Positions 1-5,566 are shown, numbered from the stretch's first letter. The stretch: 5,777 bases of DNA from Ardenticatenia bacterium (GCA_026983935.1 JALSTC010000013.1:1-5777); one strand, 5' to 3'. Made by a program: numbers and translations. The notes: generated by a model not told the origin, from the sequence alone.

Positions 1-657
1 CCGCTGCCCGGCGCGTTCACCAAACCGCGCGCCTCGGCCATTCTTGGCGATATCCTGGAGCGCAAGGGCATCCATCTGGAAGCCGATTTCAACATCGGCG
101 AAGTGGACAACACCCGGCAGGTGATCTGCTCATATGATGACCGCGAGATCAATTACGACCTGCTGGTCACCATCCCCACCAATATGGGGTCAGACGTGAT
201 CGCTCGCTCCGGCATGGGCGATGAGCTGAACTTCATCCCCACGGACAAGCACACGCTGCAGTCCCAGCAGTGGGAGAACATCTGGATCATCGGCGATGCG
301 GGCAATGTCCCCACATCGAAGGCCGGGTCGGTGGCCCATTTCATGCTCGATGTGGTGGTCGAGAACATTATGCGTCAGATCGAGGGGCTGCCCCCGCTGC
401 CGAACTTCGACGGCCACGCCAACTGCTTCATCGAATCCGGCTTCGAAAAGGGCATCCTCATTGATTTCAACTATGACGTGGAGCCGCTGCCCGGCAAGTA
501 CCCGCTGCCCGGCATCGGGCCGTTCTCCCTGCTGAAGGAATCGGCAGCCAATCACTGGGGCAAGATGACCTTCCGCTGGATGTACTGGAATCTGCTGCTG
601 AAGGGCCAGGACCTGCCCTTCGAATCGCAGATGAGCATGGCCGGGAAGTGGGCATAA
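1..657 (+). CDS. Sulfide:quinone oxidoreductase-type FAD flavoprotein, C-terminal part (5' end outside window)
   Basis: The reading frame is open from base 1 to a TAA at 655-657 and gives 218 residues, about half of a typical SQR of 380-430. The product resembles membrane-associated FAD/NAD(P)-type oxidoreductases that oxidise sulfide to persulfide or polysulfide and reduce quinone. Visible marks are the second FAD-binding motif IIGDAGN (Asp at codon 99), followed by VPTSKAG, which matches the P-T-x-K-x-G stretch of SQRs. Cys at codon 142 in the motif HANCFIESG aligns with the C-terminal redox Cys of SQRs. A Trp/aromatic-rich, probably amphipathic segment near codons 182-208 fits peripheral membrane attachment. 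The N-terminal Rossmann fold and the partner Cys lie upstream of the window. The GTG at codon 35 is internal, since the homology continues before it. The stop codon overlaps the Shine-Dalgarno of the DUF1641 gene, so the two are cotranscribed. The exact SQR subtype and substrate are inferred; a related flavoprotein using another sulfur donor remains possible. Confidence 0.85.
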   Translation, partial: PLPGAFTKPRASAILGDILERKGIHLEADFNIGEVDNTRQVICSYDDREINYDLLVTIPTNMGSDVIARSGMGDELNFIPTDKHTLQSQQWENIWIIGDAGNVPTSKAGSVAHFMLDVVVENIMRQIEGLPPLPNFDGHANCFIESGFEKGILIDFNYDVEPLPGKYPLPGIGPFSLLKESAANHWGKMTFRWMYWNLLLKGQDLPFESQMSMAGKWA

Positions 658-661
658 GGAG
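656..661 (+). promoter_or_regulatory. Ribosome binding site overlapping the upstream stop codon
   Basis: AAGGAG begins inside the TAA stop of the SQR gene and lies 6 bases before the ATG at 668. The overlap implies tight coupling of translation between the flavoprotein and the DUF1641 protein, and it supports 668 as the start. Confidence 0.8.
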
Positions 662-667
662 CGCATC

Positions 668-1351
668 ATGAGCGTCGTCGAACGTGAACCCGACCTGGTC
701 GTCCTTGAGCGGAAGATAGACTACCTGACCGAACTGCTGGAAGAGCAGCGGGCGCGGCAGTCCGCGTTCGAGGAACTCAAGCAGGACCTCATCCCGATCT
801 TCAACCAGCTTTTCCGGCTGACGGTGGAAGAACTGGATGAGATCGGCAACGACTTCCAACTGGAAGACCTGCTGTACCTGATCAAGCGCCTGCTGCGTGA
901 CACAAACCTGATCATCGGCATGCTCGATCAGGTGGAATCCACGATGGCGCTGGGTGAAGAACTGGGCAGGCTGAGCCGACCAATGTTCATCCAGATGGTC
1001 GAGCTGCTGGATCGGCTGGAACGCGAGGGGTACTTCAGCTTTGCCCGCAGCGCCTGGTATGTCATGGAGCAGGTGGTCAGCGAATTCACGGATGAAGATG
1101 TGCGTGCCCTGGGCGACAACATCGTGACCATCCTCATGACCATCCGCCACATGACCCAACCGGAGGTGATGAGCCTGCTGAACGGCGTTGTGGACGCTGT
1201 GGCCCAGGATGAGGTCGTCCCCGATGACGACATCTCCACCTGGCAGCTCATCCGTGAACTGGGTGATCCCAAAGTGCGCAAGGGGCTTGTCCGGCTGCTT
1301 GGCGTGGTCAAGACGCTGGCCGAACAGCCGAAGCCGGGCAATGAAAACTGA
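668..1351 (+). CDS. DUF1641 family protein, probable accessory of the sulfide-oxidising flavoprotein
   Basis: This 227-residue protein is acidic, Leu-rich and apparently all-helical, with no signal peptide, membrane segment or Cys, so it should be cytoplasmic. Residues 9-60 have a heptad-like pattern and may form a coiled coil (ERKIDYLTELLEEQ). The C-terminal part, about residues 185-220, has the DUF1641 signature: a Trp-containing helix, then ELGDPKVRKGLVRLLGVVK. DUF1641 proteins have no established biochemistry, but they recur beside SQR-like flavoproteins, formate dehydrogenase and DsrE/TusA genes. An accessory, scaffold or membrane-docking role for the neighbouring SQR is therefore a reasonable inference. 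The gene sits 10 bases after the SQR stop with its Shine-Dalgarno over that stop, and 62 bases before the TusE/DsrC gene. The family assignment is fairly secure; the function is unknown. Confidence 0.8.
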   Translation: MSVVEREPDLVVLERKIDYLTELLEEQRARQSAFEELKQDLIPIFNQLFRLTVEELDEIGNDFQLEDLLYLIKRLLRDTNLIIGMLDQVESTMALGEELGRLSRPMFIQMVELLDRLEREGYFSFARSAWYVMEQVVSEFTDEDVRALGDNIVTILMTIRHMTQPEVMSLLNGVVDAVAQDEVVPDDDISTWQLIRELGDPKVRKGLVRLLGVVKTLAEQPKPGNEN

Positions 1352-1400
1352 CGAAACTGCAAGTGACAGCACTGTTGAACTGAAACAGCATGCAGCGTAC

Positions 1401-1406
1401 AAGGAG
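1401..1406 (+). promoter_or_regulatory. Ribosome binding site deciding the TusE/DsrC start
   Basis: AAGGAG lies 7 bases before the ATG at 1414. An in-frame ATG at 1390 would add eight residues but lacks a comparable site, so 1414 is the better start. The family's N-terminus also fits 1414. Confidence 0.8.
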
Positions 1407-1413
1407 AAATCTC

Positions 1414-1734
1414 ATGGCACAGGAAGCCACTCTGGATATTCTGAACAATGTTGAATTTGACGATGACGGGTTCATGGTGGACCCGAACGCCTGGACGCCG
1501 GAAATCGGCGAGGCCATTGCTGCCCGCGAAGGCATCGAACTGACCGACCGGCACTGGGTGGTGATCAACTTCGCCCGCCAGGAGTTTGAGAAGAACGGCC
1601 AGCCCCCCACGCTGCGCCGCATCACCAAGACGACAGACGTCAGCACCAAAGAAATCTACAAGCTCTTCCCCGGCGGCCCGGCGAAGGTTGCCGCCAAGAT
1701 CGCGGGGCTGGGCAAACCCACCGGCTGCATCTAG
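1414..1734 (+). CDS. TusE/DsrC family sulfur-carrier protein with a single C-terminal Cys
   Basis: The product has 106 residues, the usual size for TusE/DsrC proteins, which are small cytoplasmic carriers that bind sulfur on a mobile C-terminal arm. Family marks are the N-terminal FDDDGFMVDPNAW, the helical core with RHWVVINFARQEFEKNG and PTLRRITK, then IYKLFPGGPAK and the terminal arm GKPTGCI. The penultimate Cys105 (CysA) is present. The second redox Cys of true DsrC (CysB, 11 residues earlier) is replaced by Ala94, so this protein cannot form the intramolecular disulfide or trisulfide used with DsrAB sulfite reductase. In that respect it is TusE-like. Its place between DUF1641 and DsrE2 genes, downstream of SQR, points to sulfane-sulfur carriage in sulfide oxidation rather than only tRNA thiolation. 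That role is inferred; tRNA 2-thiouridine synthesis through a TusBCD-like partner is the alternative. Confidence 0.88.
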   Translation: MAQEATLDILNNVEFDDDGFMVDPNAWTPEIGEAIAAREGIELTDRHWVVINFARQEFEKNGQPPTLRRITKTTDVSTKEIYKLFPGGPAKVAAKIAGLGKPTGCI

Positions 1735-1763
1735 TCGCATCTGTTGGTCATGCACAAATCAGC

Positions 1764-1794
1764 GCCGGGGGAGGCATAGACGCCTTCCCCCGGC
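1764..1794 (+). other. GC-rich intercistronic hairpin between the TusE/DsrC and DsrE2 genes
   Basis: The left arm at 1764-1775 and right arm at 1782-1794 pair over 12 base pairs with one bulged T, around a 6-base loop (ATAGAC). It sits in the 84-base gap, followed by an A-rich stretch and the DsrE2 Shine-Dalgarno, with no T run. It is therefore a poor intrinsic terminator. An RNA stability or processing element that adjusts the relative dose of the two relay proteins, or a partial attenuator, is more plausible. Confidence 0.6.
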
Positions 1795-1805
1795 TTCAGC
1801 GCAAA

Positions 1806-1810
1806 AAGGA
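1806..1810 (+). promoter_or_regulatory. Ribosome binding site of the DsrE2-like gene
   Basis: AAGGA lies 8 bases before the ATG at 1819, just after the intercistronic hairpin. An ATG at 1811 is out of frame. The site supports 1819 as the start. Confidence 0.7.
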
Positions 1811-1818
1811 ATGGAAAC

Positions 1819-2307
1819 ATGTCCCAAAATGGCGATAGCAAACCCCGCAAGCTGTCTATTATCTGCTCCAAAGGCTCGCTGGATATGGCCTATCCGCCGC
1901 TGATTCTGGCCAACGCGGCACGCATGAGCGGTATCGAGGCCGACCTTTTCTTCACGTTCTGGGGGCTGGATATCATCACCAAAAGCAAGATGGACAAGCT
2001 GAACGTGGCGACTGTCGGCAATCCCAATATGCACCCCTGGTTCCACATTCCGTCCATCATCGGTATCCTGCCCGGCATGTCGGCGGCGGCCTCATGGATG
2101 ATGCGCCGTGAAATTGACAAGCTGGACTTCCCGCCTGTAGGTGAGTTTCTGGAAATGGTCATGGACGCCGGGACGGGCGTCTATGGCTGCAAGATGTCCA
2201 TGGACATGATGAAGCTCACCGAGAAAGACCTTGTGGACGGCGCGAAAGTCCTCGGCGCGATGGAATTTCTGGAGATGGCGGAAGGCGCTCAGGTACTGTT
2301 TATCTGA
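1819..2307 (+). CDS. DsrE/DsrF-family (DsrE2-like) sulfurtransferase
   Basis: This 162-residue protein carries the DsrE/DsrF/DrsH fold. Members bind persulfide on a conserved Cys and pass it to TusA- or TusE/DsrC-type carriers. It opens with a beta strand and Cys16 in KLSIICSKGSLDMAYPPLIL, then GIEADLFFTFWGL. A Met/Ile-rich hydrophobic stretch at about residues 78-95 may be a membrane-contact or oligomer surface. The protein ends with VYGCKMSMDMM (Cys124). The paired Cys and the CKMSMDMM motif are typical of DsrE2 rather than of DsrE or TusD. It is the last gene of the operon, ends about 45 bases before a hairpin terminator, and has its own good ribosome binding site. A persulfide acceptor or donor role toward the neighbouring TusE-like protein is inferred. 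No TusA or rhodanese gene, the usual partners, is visible; they could lie upstream or elsewhere. Confidence 0.87.
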   Translation: MSQNGDSKPRKLSIICSKGSLDMAYPPLILANAARMSGIEADLFFTFWGLDIITKSKMDKLNVATVGNPNMHPWFHIPSIIGILPGMSAAASWMMRREIDKLDFPPVGEFLEMVMDAGTGVYGCKMSMDMMKLTEKDLVDGAKVLGAMEFLEMAEGAQVLFI

Positions 2308-2351
2308 GTGATGCCCGTGCAGGCCCGCACGAGCGTCAACCCCTCTCTCCG

Positions 2352-2389
2352 GCGGATCATCAAACACGCTTTGATGATCCGCACCTTTT
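2352..2389 (+). terminator. Intrinsic terminator between convergent operons
   Basis: The perfect 13-bp inverted repeat at 2352-2364 and 2370-2382 encloses a 5-base loop (CACGC). On the plus strand it is followed by ACCTTTTA, a short T tract that fits termination of the sulfur operon. Its 3' tail reaches the stop codon of the convergent hydrolase gene, whose stop is at 2388-2390, so the same hairpin would also form at the end of the minus-strand transcript. There the following bases are not T-rich, so termination in that direction is less certain. Confidence 0.8.
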
Positions 2390-3308
2390 ATCCCGCGCCC
2401 GACTGCGGCCCGGCAGCCAGATACCGCTCCAGGAAGGCGATCACCCGCTCATAGTAGGCTGTCGGGCTGTGCAGGTACGCATCGCGGTGGCCCGCGCCGG
2501 GCACGATCCACAGTTTCGCCGCTGTGCCTGCCGCCTGGGCCAGCATCCGCGCCCCCTCCATTGTGACAAACGGATCGGCTTCACCGTGAATGAACAGCAC
2601 CGGGCAGCGCACCTCCGCCGCCCACCGGATCGGATCGGCCCATGGGAGCCATGTCCGGGCACGCAGTGAAGCCGCCAGTAGAATCGCCGCCGCCGGAGGC
2701 CGTGCCACCCACGCCGGGAGGCCGCGCTCACGCGCCAGCCCGGTGATGGCATCGCGCAGGCGGCAGATCGTGCCGTCCGCCACCACCGCCGCGACTCGTT
2801 CGTCGTGCGCCGCCGCGATCAGCGCCACGCCCGCCCCCATGCTGAAGCCCACCAGTCCGGCCCGGCGAATGCCCTGTGTGGCTGCCAGCCAGTCCAGCGC
2901 CCCCAGCACATCCAGATGCTCCCGCGCCCCAAAGGTGACCTGCTCCCCGCCGCTGGTGCCGTGCGTCCGGAAGTTGAAGAGCAGCACGTGGAATCCGGCC
3001 TTTGCCAGCCGCGCCGCCTGGGCCGTGTCGCCGTCCATACTGCCGTTGTGCCCGTGACAGATGACCAGCGTCATGCCCTTGGGCTGCGGCGGCCTGATCC
3101 ACCAACCGTGCAGCAGGATGCCGTCCCGGCTGGTGAAGCTGACCGTATCGTAGTCCAGCCCATAGTTGGCGGGCGAGTCAGGCGGATCGGGTGTGCGGCG
3201 GCGCAGCAGCACCGTACTGCCCCGCCAGCCGATCAGGCCGAGGAGCGCGAGCAGGGCCGCGCCGATAATGCCCGCCGGTGTTTTAAAGGCAGAAAGTCGC
3301 GGGATCAT
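2388..3308 (-). CDS. Membrane-anchored alpha/beta hydrolase (serine hydrolase)
   Basis: The protein has 306 residues. A hydrophobic segment at about residues 12-35 between basic ends (FKT before, RRR after) looks like an uncleaved N-terminal anchor, leaving the catalytic domain outside the membrane if the orientation is N-in. The hydrolase fold is clear: VICHGHNGS (84-90) supplies the oxyanion region, GFSMG the nucleophile elbow with Ser156, HGEADPF the acid Asp245, and GAGHRDAY the base His274. This complete triad resembles the S33-like/YqkD-type hydrolases. The substrate cannot be read from the sequence; an esterase, thioesterase or peptidase would fit. It starts with an ATGA overlap (4 bases) with the DsbA-cyclophilin gene and so is the third gene of a coupled operon. 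It ends at the terminator shared with the sulfur operon. Confidence 0.85.
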   Translation of the reverse strand: MIPRLSAFKTPAGIIGAALLALLGLIGWRGSTVLLRRRTPDPPDSPANYGLDYDTVSFTSRDGILLHGWWIRPPQPKGMTLVICHGHNGSMDGDTAQAARLAKAGFHVLLFNFRTHGTSGGEQVTFGAREHLDVLGALDWLAATQGIRRAGLVGFSMGAGVALIAAAHDERVAAVVADGTICRLRDAITGLARERGLPAWVARPPAAAILLAASLRARTWLPWADPIRWAAEVRCPVLFIHGEADPFVTMEGARMLAQAAGTAAKLWIVPGAGHRDAYLHSPTAYYERVIAFLERYLAAGPQSGAG

Positions 3309-4543
3309 TCTTCATAAATTTCCACGCGCAGCAGCCGGTCGCCGGGCGGCGGATCGGGATAGCGCACCGGATCGAGCGGGTCACGGGGCGTCAGGGCGCG
3401 CAGGGCGTCCATGCCATCGGTCACGATGCCGAAGATCGTAAACTGTCCGTTCCATTCCCATTCCGGGGTCAGCGGGCCGTAGGTGATGAAGAACTGGCTG
3501 CCCGCACTGTTGGGCGCGCCACGGATGCTGGCCATGGCCACCAGGCCCTCGCGGTCGAAGATCAGGCCGTTGTCGTGTTCATCGGCGATGGTGTAGCCCG
3601 GCCCGCCGAGGCCCGTGCCGCTCGGATCGCCGGTCTGCGCGAACAGACCGGGCAGGACGCGGTGAAAGGTATTGTTGTCGTACCAGCCTTCGCGGGCCAG
3701 AAAGACAAAATTATTGACCGCCACCGGGGCGCGATCCACGAACAGGTCAATATGCACATCCCCGCGCTCCGTGACCAGCACCGCCCGGTAGGAGCGATCC
3801 AGATCGATGACCAGATCGGGCTGGTGTGCATAGTGGCGGGCTTCCAGCGCGTAGAAGCGCACGGCTTCATCCAGCCCGTAAAGGTCGTAGCGCCCGCTGT
3901 ACGGCTGGCCGTTGATCAGCAGCGTGGGAATGCCGACCAGATCGAGCGCCAGTGCCTCCATGCGGTACTGCTCCACCAGCGGCGTCGGGTCCTGTTCCAG
4001 CACGGCCCGGAACTGCTCCAGGTCGAGTCCCAGTGTGCTGGCGTAGGCGACCAGCGTCACGCGGAAAGCATCCGGCGAGAGGTCGCGCCAGCTTTCCTGC
4101 TCCGCAAAGAGCAGATCGTGCATTTCCCAGAATCGCCCCTGTGCGCCTGCGGCTTCGCTGGCCAGCAGGGCCAGCGCCGCTTTGTCGTGTGCGCCCACGT
4201 CCGGGAAGTGACGCCAGATGACACGCAGCCTGTCCGGGTAGCGTTCCAGCAGGATCGCCAGGTTGCGGGCCGTCTCTGCGCAGGCTTCGCACTGGAAGTC
4301 GGCGTAGTGGATGATGGTCACGGCGGCGTCTTCTGGCCCCTGGCTGTGATCGGTGGGAGTCAGCGCGGGGGCGTTATCGGGTGTTTCCGGCGTTGGCAGG
4401 ACAATGGGTGTGGCCGTTGGGGTTGGCATGGGGGAGGGCGGCGGGGCGGTCGGTGATGGCGTGGCAGGGGATGTGGTGCAGGCCGCCAGCAGGATCACCG
4501 GCAGGAGCAGCAGGGCGGTCAATTGGCGGGATGAGATGTACAT
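3305..4543 (-). CDS. Lipoprotein fusing a DsbA-like thioredoxin domain to a cyclophilin-type peptidyl-prolyl isomerase
   Basis: The protein has 412 residues. Residues 1-22 form a lipoprotein signal with the lipobox LLAAC, so Cys22 should be lipidated and the protein held outside the cytoplasmic membrane. A Pro/Thr-rich spacer covers about 23-64. Residues 65-235 form a DsbA/BdbD-type (Thioredoxin_4) domain, with DFQCEAC carrying the CxxC pair Cys85/Cys88 and GIPT carrying the cis-Pro (Pro206). Residues 253-412 form a cyclophilin domain. FHRVLPGLFAQTGD holds the catalytic Arg295, and GSQFFITYG matches the ligand-binding core, while the Trp121 position of human cyclophilin A is not conserved. 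The likely role is folding of exported proteins by joining thiol-disulfide exchange to proline isomerisation. CEAC is unusual beside the CPxC common in DsbA, so its redox direction is open. The gene overlaps its upstream neighbour by one base (TGATG) and the hydrolase by four (ATGA). Confidence 0.88.
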   Translation of the reverse strand: MYISSRQLTALLLLPVILLAACTTSPATPSPTAPPPSPMPTPTATPIVLPTPETPDNAPALTPTDHSQGPEDAAVTIIHYADFQCEACAETARNLAILLERYPDRLRVIWRHFPDVGAHDKAALALLASEAAGAQGRFWEMHDLLFAEQESWRDLSPDAFRVTLVAYASTLGLDLEQFRAVLEQDPTPLVEQYRMEALALDLVGIPTLLINGQPYSGRYDLYGLDEAVRFYALEARHYAHQPDLVIDLDRSYRAVLVTERGDVHIDLFVDRAPVAVNNFVFLAREGWYDNNTFHRVLPGLFAQTGDPSGTGLGGPGYTIADEHDNGLIFDREGLVAMASIRGAPNSAGSQFFITYGPLTPEWEWNGQFTIFGIVTDGMDALRALTPRDPLDPVRYPDPPPGDRLLRVEIYEE

Positions 4544-5301
4544 CAGGTGCTGTCGTTTTCTTCTGTGTCGTCGAGTCCTTCCAGCGGATTCTCCTCACGG
4601 AGCGTGAAGACGTCCGGGGCCAGCTCCGGGTTCAGGTCGACGGCGACCGGTGACAGCTCCATGAAGAGTTCATCTTCCCAGTAGCGCTGGATGGTCTGCG
4701 GCATGATCAGGCCGTCCACTTTCACCAGCTCGCCGACGGGGCGGATGAACTGGCGCTTGCGCTGCCCGTCCGCCGGATCAACGCGCTCGACTTCAACTTC
4801 GTGCAGTCTATTATCCTCATCCAGCCGCACGATGGCAACATCTGCTTCCTGCCCGGCCAGCCATACCCGGAGCGTATGGTTGCCTTCCCCTTCGACGTGA
4901 ACCTGCGGATCGGCGATCAAGGGGCTGATGAAGAACACGGTCTCCGCCCAGGCACGCCGCCGCGCCGATTCGACCAGCACCTCATCGGTGATCGTGCTGA
5001 CCTTAAAGCCGTGCTGCTCATAGACGGCGGTGCCGTCGAAGCTGGTGGTATAGCCGGAACGGAGCAGGCCCAGCAGGCGAACTTTGAACTCCCATTTCAT
5101 CTCACGTGGAAAGCGGTATGTCGCTACTGCGTCCACCCGTGCCCAGAGAGGGACGCGCCACAATCTGGCCCGCGTGCGGCCCCGGTAGGTGATACGCAGG
5201 GATTCCATCGCCGGCGGGCTGATGCCATAGCGTGAATTGACCAGTTTCTTGAGCAAATCTTTGCCGATGGGGTCTCCCTGTGCCAATGTAAGAAACGACA
5301 T
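4543..5301 (-). CDS. Uncharacterised 252-residue protein (weak DUF6544/DUF6920-like resemblance)
   Basis: I do not firmly recognise this protein. The start at 5301 is chosen because GGAG lies 8 bases upstream; the open frame continues about 58 codons further, but that part has non-gene-like content. The 252-residue product has no signal peptide, membrane segment or Cys. A mixed basic N-terminal part (RITYRGRTRARLWRVPLWAR) is followed by an apparently beta-rich middle (MKWEFKVRLLGLLRSGYTTSFDGTA spans about 68-92). Then come AWAETVFFISPLI (117-129), a strand-rich stretch with RLDEDNRLHEVEVERVD (159-175), and an acidic C-terminal tail (residues 226-252). The order of motifs loosely recalls DUF6544/DUF6920 proteins, at low confidence. 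It is the first gene of the operon and its TGA overlaps the next ATG, so it probably works with, or is dosed with, the folding lipoprotein. Function unknown. Confidence 0.75.
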   Translation of the reverse strand: MSFLTLAQGDPIGKDLLKKLVNSRYGISPPAMESLRITYRGRTRARLWRVPLWARVDAVATYRFPREMKWEFKVRLLGLLRSGYTTSFDGTAVYEQHGFKVSTITDEVLVESARRRAWAETVFFISPLIADPQVHVEGEGNHTLRVWLAGQEADVAIVRLDEDNRLHEVEVERVDPADGQRKRQFIRPVGELVKVDGLIMPQTIQRYWEDELFMELSPVAVDLNPELAPDVFTLREENPLEGLDDTEENDST

Positions 5302-5309
5302 CACACAAT

Positions 5310-5313
5310 CTCC
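5310..5313 (-). promoter_or_regulatory. Ribosome binding site fixing the start of the 252-residue protein
   Basis: Read on the minus strand, GGAG lies 8 bases before the ATG at 5301. The only upstream alternatives in the same frame are non-ATG codons without such a site, so this short motif decides the start. Confidence 0.6.
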
Positions 5314-5349
5314 GGGGCAAAGCGCGGTATCTGGCCGCGCACGAATAGG

Positions 5350-5355
5350 ATTATA
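5350..5355 (-). promoter_or_regulatory. Candidate proximal -10 box (TATAAT) of the minus-strand operon
   Basis: A perfect TATAAT on the minus strand ends 48 bases before the start codon at 5301. It predicts a leader of about 42 bases holding the ribosome binding site. No convincing -35 box lies 16-18 bases upstream (the bases there are GC-rich). The promoter would need an activator or another contact, or it is a chance match. Confidence 0.4.
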
Positions 5356-5363
5356 CGACGGAT

Positions 5364-5405
5364 GGGGCGTATGGCCGCTCCTGTGCGAAGCCGCGAGCAC
5401 GCCCC
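5364..5405. repeat. Inverted repeat upstream of the proximal -10 box
   Basis: GGGGCGT at 5364-5370 and ACGCCCC at 5399-5405 are a perfect 7-bp inverted pair separated by 28 bases, with a weaker inner pair (GCTC/GAGC). The left arm and spacer cover the place where the -35 box of the proximal promoter should be. It could be a regulator-binding site or a leader-RNA stem from a distal promoter. In GC-rich DNA a 7-bp pair also arises by chance. Confidence 0.35.
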
Positions 5406-5475
5406 AGACCCTGCATATGGCGAGCTGATGTGTACAGCCCCCTGTATCTTGCGTTGTAGATCGCTGCCTGCCCAA

Positions 5476-5504
5476 ATTCTATTCGCCGTGAGCCGGGTAT
5501 TCAA
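5476..5504 (-). promoter_or_regulatory. Candidate distal sigma-70-type promoter of the minus-strand operon
   Basis: On the minus strand TTGAAT (5504-5499) and TAGAAT (5481-5476) are separated by exactly 17 bases, each one or two changes from the consensus. The site lies in the most AT-rich part of the non-coding gap. Transcription would begin near 5469 and leave a leader of about 170 bases before the 252-residue protein, crossing the inverted repeat and the proximal -10 box. Confidence 0.5.
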
Positions 5505-5566
5505 TATTAGGGAGCATTCGTCACGTGCTTTTTTATGAAAAATTCACACGGACGTCTATCTGCCGC

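Noticed and set aside
1..513. The 12-base string CCGCTGCCCGGC occurs at 1, 484 and 502
   Set aside because: All three copies are in the SQR reading frame and encode Pro-Leu-Pro-Gly. Two belong to the family's conserved PLPGKYPLPG stretch, so protein sequence and codon bias explain them.
467..1402. Long minus-strand open frame opposite the SQR and DUF1641 genes
   Set aside because: It is the antisense shadow of two well-supported plus-strand genes and has no domain motif of its own. Similar long shadows opposite other genes in the window were rejected for the same reason.
1352..1413. Small CTGTT/AACAG inverted repeat before the TusE/DsrC gene
   Set aside because: The stem is only 5 base pairs with a 7-base loop, which is expected by chance and has no regulatory context.
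3575..4456. Plus-strand open frame of 293 codons opposite the DsbA-cyclophilin gene
   Set aside because: It lies wholly antisense to a gene with clear lipobox, CxxC and cyclophilin motifs. High GC content keeps the opposite frame open.
5351..5416. 21-codon minus-strand ORF in the leader (starts MQGLGR)
   Set aside because: It has no Shine-Dalgarno and ends inside the TATAAT box. Its composition is that of random GC-rich DNA.
5302..5475. N-terminal extension of the 252-residue protein by 58 codons to a TTG at 5475
   Set aside because: The extension is rich in His, Arg and Pro without family-like order, has no ribosome binding site, and would overlap both candidate promoters. GGAG before the ATG at 5301 is the better start.
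5522..5550. Possible terminator after the NUDIX gene, formed by CGTGT/GCACG and an A/T stem
   Set aside because: The stem is short, has a three-base bulge and weak A/T pairs, and no T run follows it on the minus strand.
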